DNA from: G963665085 sp963665085
GTDB lineage: Bacteria > Bacteroidota > Bacteroidia > Bacteroidales > JAAAOM01
Assembly (NCBI GenBank): GCA_963665085.2
Contig: CAXXXS010000001.1
Location: forward strand, 4,960,001-5,024,000
Length of the DNA stretch: 64,000 nt
Direction of reading: 5' to 3'
A model generated the notes under the pieces. That model did not search any database. It was not told where the DNA came from and was given only the letters and a program-made list of their open reading frames with translations. The translations under genes were made by a program, and so were the position numbers. Of the stretch, positions 59,192-64,000 are shown piece after piece (the first letter of the stretch is position 1; every line of letters starts with the position of its first letter).

Positions 59192-59575
59192 TCAGCTATT
59201 AAGCGACTCCCATTTTTTCTTGTTAAAATACCAGAAAATTAATGAGATAATAAGCACAAAAGAACATATTATAGGGATTTTAAATGACTCAATAATTCCC
59301 TGCATGATTAGATCCGGCGAAATATCACTTGCTTCAATTATCGTTTCAAATGCTTCCATCATTCCTGCTATTTGATTAAGAATTCCGGAAATAAACGCAA
59401 TAATCCCTAAGACAATCATGGCATAGATATTTGTCTTTTTAATACCTTTCTTGTAAAACAAATAAAGTTGAATGGTTAAATATGAGCCATAAATAATTAC
59501 ACCCAGAATTGATAATCCGATTAACAGAAAAGTAAATCCGGCAAGAGTTGAAAATAAATATTCGAACATTGACAT
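59192..59575 (-). CDS. ExbB/MotA-like small membrane protein
   Basis: 127 aa with three hydrophobic helices (about 8-38, 48-68, 97-117). The part ILNQIAGMMEAFETIIEASD, then SPDLIMQGIIESF, resembles the G-x-x-MIEAF motif before the third helix of MotA/TolQ/ExbB proton channels, but the protein is about half of their size. It may be a short channel relative. No ExbD-like partner is beside it. Confidence 0.55.
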   Translation of the reverse strand: MSMFEYLFSTLAGFTFLLIGLSILGVIIYGSYLTIQLYLFYKKGIKKTNIYAMIVLGIIAFISGILNQIAGMMEAFETIIEASDISPDLIMQGIIESFKIPIICSFVLIISLIFWYFNKKKWESLNS

Positions 59576-59844
59576 AATAAATGATTTTTTGGTTTAACAA
59601 TTAATTTTGATTCAAACCTACATCGAAAATCAAATCAACTTTTTTTAATTATCTGTTTTACTATTTTATTCAAATAATTAACCCGTTAATTCCTATAACA
59701 GGTAGTAGTCTTATTTATTCTGCAATATATAGAACAAAAAATGCATTTTAGCTAAATTTACTTCACTTAAGTATGATAATACAGATATTTGTAATAAATA
59801 GATGAAATGAACATGAATTCTAACAGTTAAAATTTATTTCTAAA

Positions 59845-60945
59845 ATGAATATGGTTCATCGTAATCTCCATTCTTCTGTTGAAAATACTTTTAAACTGGT
59901 AAATATTCCACTAAATACAATTGTTAGAATATCTATTCACATTTTATTCTGGTTTTGTGCATGGTTCTTTTTCTTCTTTTATTATAAAAGATATAGTGAG
60001 GTGAATATCTATACATTTTTTGCATCAATAATTAACCTAGTTGCTGCAATAGCTACAGTATATACGTTTAATTATTACCTCATCCCAAAGATTCTTCTAA
60101 AAAACAAACCCAAGAAATTCATTGCAATTGCTTTTGTGGCAATCGTTATGTTTTTTTATATAGAACTACTACTAACCTTATTTCTAGTAGTGAAATTGCT
60201 ATATGATGAACATCGTTTATTTCCCGAGATGATCGATGTAATGATGCTCTTCTTTAATATGTTTTTTATTGTATTTATAGCCATCGCTATAAAATTTTAT
60301 AAGCGCTGGAATGAAAAAGATTATCGGGAACAAAAAGTACAAAAAGAAAAGGTTGAGGCAGAATTACAAATGCTAAAAACCCAGATAAATCCACACTTTT
60401 TATTTAATACGCTTAATAGTATTTATGTATTGGCAATGAAAAAATCAGATCAAACAGCAAATACTGTTATGAAGCTTTCAGATATATTGGATTATATTCT
60501 TTACAAAATAGATGCTCCTAAAATTGCTATCTCAAATGAAATTCAAATAATTGAAAATTATATTGAACTGGAGAAAATAAGATTTACAGACAGAGTTAAT
60601 CTTAACTTTAGCTCCAATTTAAAATCAAAAGATATTCAAATACCGCCTATGCTAATTATTCCATTTATTGAAAATGCCTTTAAACATGGCGTAGCCAAAT
60701 CAATGGAAAAATCCTGGATAACTATTTCTATCGATGAAAAAGATTTGATGTTGGATATTATCGTTTCAAATAGTAAAAGTCAAAATTCAACAAAAGGTAA
60801 AACAGGAGGAATAGGCTTGGTAAATGTAAAGAAACGATTGGATTTACTTTATGGAGAGCGTTATAAAATAGATATCTCTGAAAAGAACAATCGTTATGAT
60901 GTATTTTTGTCTATCCCAATAAACCAACAAATTACAAATGATTAA
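59845..60945 (+). CDS. LytS-type sensor histidine kinase
   Basis: 366 aa. Four transmembrane helices in the first 155 residues (about 30-52, 60-80, 90-115, 130-150), a coiled region (EQKVQKEKVEAELQMLKTQ), then the His_kinase domain with the phosphorylated His in INPHFLFNTLNSIY (about 185-198), and a GHKL ATPase part (MLIIPFIENAFKHGVAKS, TGGIGLVNVKKRLDLLY). It has no large sensor domain, so it probably senses through its membrane part. Its stop overlaps the start of the response regulator by 8 bases. Confidence 0.93.
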   Translation: MNMVHRNLHSSVENTFKLVNIPLNTIVRISIHILFWFCAWFFFFFYYKRYSEVNIYTFFASIINLVAAIATVYTFNYYLIPKILLKNKPKKFIAIAFVAIVMFFYIELLLTLFLVVKLLYDEHRLFPEMIDVMMLFFNMFFIVFIAIAIKFYKRWNEKDYREQKVQKEKVEAELQMLKTQINPHFLFNTLNSIYVLAMKKSDQTANTVMKLSDILDYILYKIDAPKIAISNEIQIIENYIELEKIRFTDRVNLNFSSNLKSKDIQIPPMLIIPFIENAFKHGVAKSMEKSWITISIDEKDLMLDIIVSNSKSQNSTKGKTGGIGLVNVKKRLDLLYGERYKIDISEKNNRYDVFLSIPINQQITND

Positions 60946-61636
60946 ATGTCTTGTTGTTGATGATGAACCTTTAGCTAGAGAAGCGATAAAGGTATATATA
61001 GAAAAGATGCCGGAACTTGAACTTGTGGATGAATGTGAGAATGCACTACAGGCAATGGCTGGTTTACGCAAAAATTCAATAGACTTAATCTTTCTTGATA
61101 TCGAGATGCCTGAAATTGACGGAATTTCGTTTTTACAGATGCTGAAAAATATCCCGGGAGTAATTTTCACTACGGCATACAGGAATTACGCAGTCGAAGC
61201 TTTTGATTTAGATGTAATCGATTATTTACTAAAACCTATTTCGTTCGACCGGTTTGTTTCTGCTATTAATAAATACTATGAAAGAAGCAATAGAGTCTCA
61301 GTTATTCACTCTGAAACTAAAGAAGCTTTAAATTACTTGAATGTAAAAGCAGACCGAAAAACCTATAAAATAGAAATCTCAAAAATTCAATACATTGAAA
61401 GTCTAAAAGATTATGTTAAAATAGTTTGTACTGATAAAGTAATTGTTACACATGATTCATTATCCAATTTAGAAGATTACTTAAACAATCATGGTTTTAT
61501 AAGAATTCACAGGTCTTTTTTAGTCGCCATCAATAAAATTCGTTCGTTCGATGCAGAATCTGTTTTTCTTGAAAAGAATGAATTACCTATCTCACGTACT
61601 TATAAAAAAGGGGTATTGGCTGTTTTGGAGAATTAA
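60938..61636 (+). CDS. LytTR-type response regulator
   Basis: 232 aa. Receiver domain (about 1-118): VVDDEPLAREAI, the phospho-Asp in LIFLDIEMPEIDG, and Lys in YLLKPISFDRF. DNA-binding LytTR domain (about 135-232): YIESLKDYVKIV, FIRIHRSFLVAINKI. Coupled to the sensor kinase by the 8-base overlap. Target unknown, though the next minus-strand genes (62-64 kb) are candidates. Confidence 0.93.
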   Translation: MIKCLVVDDEPLAREAIKVYIEKMPELELVDECENALQAMAGLRKNSIDLIFLDIEMPEIDGISFLQMLKNIPGVIFTTAYRNYAVEAFDLDVIDYLLKPISFDRFVSAINKYYERSNRVSVIHSETKEALNYLNVKADRKTYKIEISKIQYIESLKDYVKIVCTDKVIVTHDSLSNLEDYLNNHGFIRIHRSFLVAINKIRSFDAESVFLEKNELPISRTYKKGVLAVLEN

Positions 61637-62378
61637 CAGAACACTTCATTTACGCTGAAAACATAGACTTTTTCCGTAATGTAAAATACATGAATTCAGA
61701 AAATTAACATATTCTTAATCTAAATGCTATCACAAAAACATCTATGACCAATCATTTATTAACTTGATATTTATTCCAATACTAACTGAAAAAAAATTGG
61801 TATTCGTTCCAATTCCATATGCATGTGATAAACCAATGATAGGATATACTTTATTTTTCGCAAAAAAAGCTTGATTTAAACCATACCTTTCTTAAAATAA
61901 GTACTAATTCCAATAGCACTGGCATTATTACGAAATCCATTTAAGTAGCCCAAGGAGATGCCATCGTTGTTACCTAAGAACTCCTCTTGCGAATAAATTC
62001 TTTCATAATGAAAAATAAAACATATCGTTAATAACAGGAATAAATATTTCTTCATTTTTTTATTTAGCCAATCTAGTTTTTTTATAAATAACTAGATTAA
62101 AATACTATACAACATATTAAATCATAAAAACACAATACTAAAATAAAAGATTATGCATTTATAATTACTTTTTATACTGTAAGTACTGATTTTAGTTATA
62201 TTTTAAAAGAAAATTATTATTGTAAGAAATATTAATTTACCTCATAGAATTAAATCAAACGTAAAGTATTCATTTACTTCAAATGTGTTTGATATATATA
62301 GTATAGTTTTTCTATGCTTAGTTTAGAAATTAATTTTTATATTGAAAAAAGGTTTTTCGGACACAATATGTAATTTTT
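61637..62378. other. Intergenic region with a decayed gene
   Basis: 742 bases without an intact gene. The part 61742-62055 is a frameshifted minus-strand relic (listed separately). The rest is very AT-rich with no repeat or hairpin I would call. Confidence 0.4.
61742..62055 (-). pseudogene. Frameshifted small beta-barrel protein gene
   Basis: Starts at ATG 62055 with a signal peptide (MKKYLFLLLTICFIFHYERI), reads through GNNDGISLGYLNGFRNNASA to STYFKKGMV and a stop. In the +1 frame it resumes with LNQAFFAKNKVYPIIGLSHA, then YGIGTNTNFFSVSIGINIKL and ends at 61742. Together they resemble a short outer-membrane barrel protein. One frame change near 61890 separates the parts, and internal sequence may be missing. 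Confidence 0.6.
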
Positions 62379-63005
62379 TTATAGTTCTTTATTTTTATCA
62401 TTAATTCTTTTTAGTCTGACACTAACTAGATATTCTTCTATTGAATCAAGTTTCACCTCAACATTTTTAAAAATAATAGTTGTTCTTGTATCAAAATTAA
62501 ACTGCCAACGCACAGGCATCGCATTATTATTCTCATCAAGTTCAAAACCTGCTACTTCAAAAGTTGAATTTGAAATCCAATATGCGGTCTCGGGAATACA
62601 TGCTGATCCACAAAAAAAAATTCTAGAATATTTTTTTCTATCACTCGTAACTAATTTAATTTCCGTATCTATACCTAAATCAACTAAATATAATTTATTA
62701 TCAATTCTTTCTAAGATTACAGAATATGTATCAAGGTCTAAAAAGAATTTTTCATTCGGAGAAAAAATGAATAGTTGTTCATACATTTCAAGAAAAGAGC
62801 TATCCAGATTATAATCTTGCCAATCCATAAAATCTTCTGTTTTAACATCTGTCTTTTGAAAGTGATTCATATCAAGATTATAATAATTCAACCAGAAAAT
62901 AAATTCATCGGGATAATTAGTTTTCTCGTTTGATAGAACTATAAATGGAATTAAAAGCATACAAAACAAGATCTGTATTTTTACAATTAGTGTATTATTA
63001 ATCAT
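62379..63005 (-). CDS. Hypothetical secreted protein
   Basis: 208 aa with a signal peptide (about 1-25, IQILFCMLLIPFIVLS). The mature part contains FWLNYYNLDMNHFQKTDVKT and the cysteine pair FFCGSACIPETAYWISNST (about 150-168) that may form a disulfide. No catalytic signature. It lies 42 bases downstream of the GH16 gene on the same strand, so it may be cotranscribed. I do not recognise the family. Confidence 0.6.
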   Translation of the reverse strand: MINNTLIVKIQILFCMLLIPFIVLSNEKTNYPDEFIFWLNYYNLDMNHFQKTDVKTEDFMDWQDYNLDSSFLEMYEQLFIFSPNEKFFLDLDTYSVILERIDNKLYLVDLGIDTEIKLVTSDRKKYSRIFFCGSACIPETAYWISNSTFEVAGFELDENNNAMPVRWQFNFDTRTTIIFKNVEVKLDSIEEYLVSVRLKRINDKNKEL

Positions 63006-63047
63006 TTTTGTTTCTAATAATTTCTGCCAACAGCCTACTTTTCCTAC

Positions 63048-63893
63048 CTAATACGTAAAATACCCTCCCTTTTGATAAACCTTAACATAATCAATGTCAT
63101 GAAATTGAGGAAATGTAGTTGTTGAATCGGGATTTCCAGGCCAACTCCCTCCTATTGCTGTATTGATAATTAAATAATGAGGCGTATGGGGTATTCCTTC
63201 TGTTGTTTCATGCAGGAGTTTTCCATCAACATACCAACGGATAGAATCAGGTTCCCATTCCAACACGTACGTATGGAAATCTTTTGAATAATCAACATCC
63301 CCAGTTATTTTACCATAGGTTGATTTCTTTTTACCATCGAATGAATAGTAATGCAATGTGCCGTAAAGTATATTTGGCTCATGACCAAGAAATTCCATAA
63401 TATCAATCTCCGAGTACCAAGGTCGTTCTTCCGGAATCAACCCTTCATTTCCGTTGGCAATAGCTTCTGCCATGAGCATTTCCATAGGCCAATCCCGGTT
63501 TTGCGGATAGAGCCAATGAGCAGGCCACAAACCTTTACCTGTAGGTAATTTTGCCCTAATCTCAAAACGTCCATATACAGGGGCAAACTTATCTTTGGTA
63601 TTTATTCTTCCACTAGTATATTCCATAGAGCCATATTTTCTAACCTGGCTTCTTATGCGTAGCACTCCATTTTCAAGATAAACCTCATCCGGGACATAAT
63701 ACTGCAACTCGTTATGCTTGCTGTGCTCTCCAAGAAGGACATTCCATTTTGTAGTATCCAGATGTTCACCAGAAAAATCATCTTCCCATACAAGTTGCCA
63801 TTCATTTTTGTTTTGTTGGGCAGATAGCGACAGACATGTTAATGCGACAACAAATAAACTGGTAATTGAAGAGAATAAAATACGAGATTTCAT
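63048..63893 (-). CDS. Glycoside hydrolase family 16 (beta-glucanase/laminarinase)
   Basis: 281 aa with a signal peptide (about 1-25, ending SLSAQ). GH16 jelly roll: WQLVWEDDFSGEHLDTTKWN, RINTKDKFAPVYGRFEIRAK, the catalytic EIDIMEFLG (two Glu as nucleophile and acid/base, about 163-171), and YVLEWEPDSIRWYVDGKLLH. Full length for one catalytic domain, no carbohydrate-binding module. It probably cleaves beta-1,3(4)-glucans such as laminarin outside the cell. It is the first gene of a possible two-gene unit near the right edge; the 107 bases to the edge hold no gene. Confidence 0.95.
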   Translation of the reverse strand: MKSRILFSSITSLFVVALTCLSLSAQQNKNEWQLVWEDDFSGEHLDTTKWNVLLGEHSKHNELQYYVPDEVYLENGVLRIRSQVRKYGSMEYTSGRINTKDKFAPVYGRFEIRAKLPTGKGLWPAHWLYPQNRDWPMEMLMAEAIANGNEGLIPEERPWYSEIDIMEFLGHEPNILYGTLHYYSFDGKKKSTYGKITGDVDYSKDFHTYVLEWEPDSIRWYVDGKLLHETTEGIPHTPHYLIINTAIGGSWPGNPDSTTTFPQFHDIDYVKVYQKGGYFTY

Positions 63894-64000
63894 TTTAATT
63901 GAATTTGGTTTAGAAATTAATTATTTGTAAGCCTAATTATAGACTAGCATTTTACAAATATCATAAAAAAGTTGGAATGAAAATCCTCAAGACAAAACAT

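Noticed and set aside
1..64000. tRNA, tmRNA or rRNA genes
   Set aside because: No cloverleaf with a conserved GGTTCRA arm or rRNA signature was recognised by eye; a covariance-model scan would be decisive.

Overview
The window is chromosomal DNA of a Bacteroidota bacterium, most like a marine or sediment Bacteroidales/Marinilabiliales-type organism. The evidence is AT-rich sequence, TonB-dependent receptor/DUF4249 and sigma-FecR loci, TAnnTTTG promoter boxes, GH97 and GH16 glycosidases, IntDOT-like Arm-domain integrases and a 'Bacteroides expansion' sigma-70. I see no rRNA, tRNA or CRISPR array.

The main feature is a roughly 45.8-kb integrative element (about 3245-49067) that splits a TonB-dependent receptor gene. 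The sigma factor, FecR and receptor N-terminal half lie to the right (49056-52454). The receptor C-terminal half and its DUF4249 lipoprotein lie to the left (1356-3237). All are on the minus strand. A 10-bp direct repeat and TGTAAC(A/C) motifs lie at both ends.

Within the element, left to right: (i) a recombination/replication module (3.4-13.2 kb) with two tandem tyrosine recombinases, an unknown 423-aa partner, an excisionase-like HTH protein, a CHC2/Toprim/ATPase primase-helicase, an iteron array and HU; (ii) a nitrogen-oxide module (13.2-32.8 kb) with hybrid cluster protein Hcp and its Crp/Fnr regulator, two DUF438-hemerythrin-PAS proteins, DUF1858/DUF2249, cupins, a TetR-controlled RND export operon, PepSY, nitrite reductase NrfHA with ResB/CcsA cytochrome maturation, and an HPP-family protein; two copies of an 18-bp palindrome link the hcp and nrf promoters; (iii) a defence module (33.1-42.8 kb) with AbiEi-like and DUF1016 proteins and a type I restriction system with two convergent hsdS genes, inverted repeats and a recombinase, i.e. 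a likely phase-variable specificity switch; (iv) a GH97 glycosidase between 134/140-bp direct repeats; (v) small genes, a helicase-associated-domain protein, an ECF sigma with a truncated partner, and lgt at the right end. Arrays of the ATTTAC hexamer in 9-bp phase recur at 12.65, 32.9 and 45.25 kb, near module borders. I found no relaxase or conjugation genes.

The right flank (49-64 kb) is ordinary chromosome with oddities: eight 21-bp repeats between sigma and fecR, a circularly permuted SGNH hydrolase, a Cys-nucleophile amidohydrolase flanked by inverted repeats, an alpha-oxoamine synthase with a divergent Lrp regulator, a glyoxalase/methyltransferase chimera, a 158-bp inverted-repeat element, an ExbB/MotA-like membrane protein, a LytS/LytTR two-component pair, a barrel-protein pseudogene and a GH16 glucanase.
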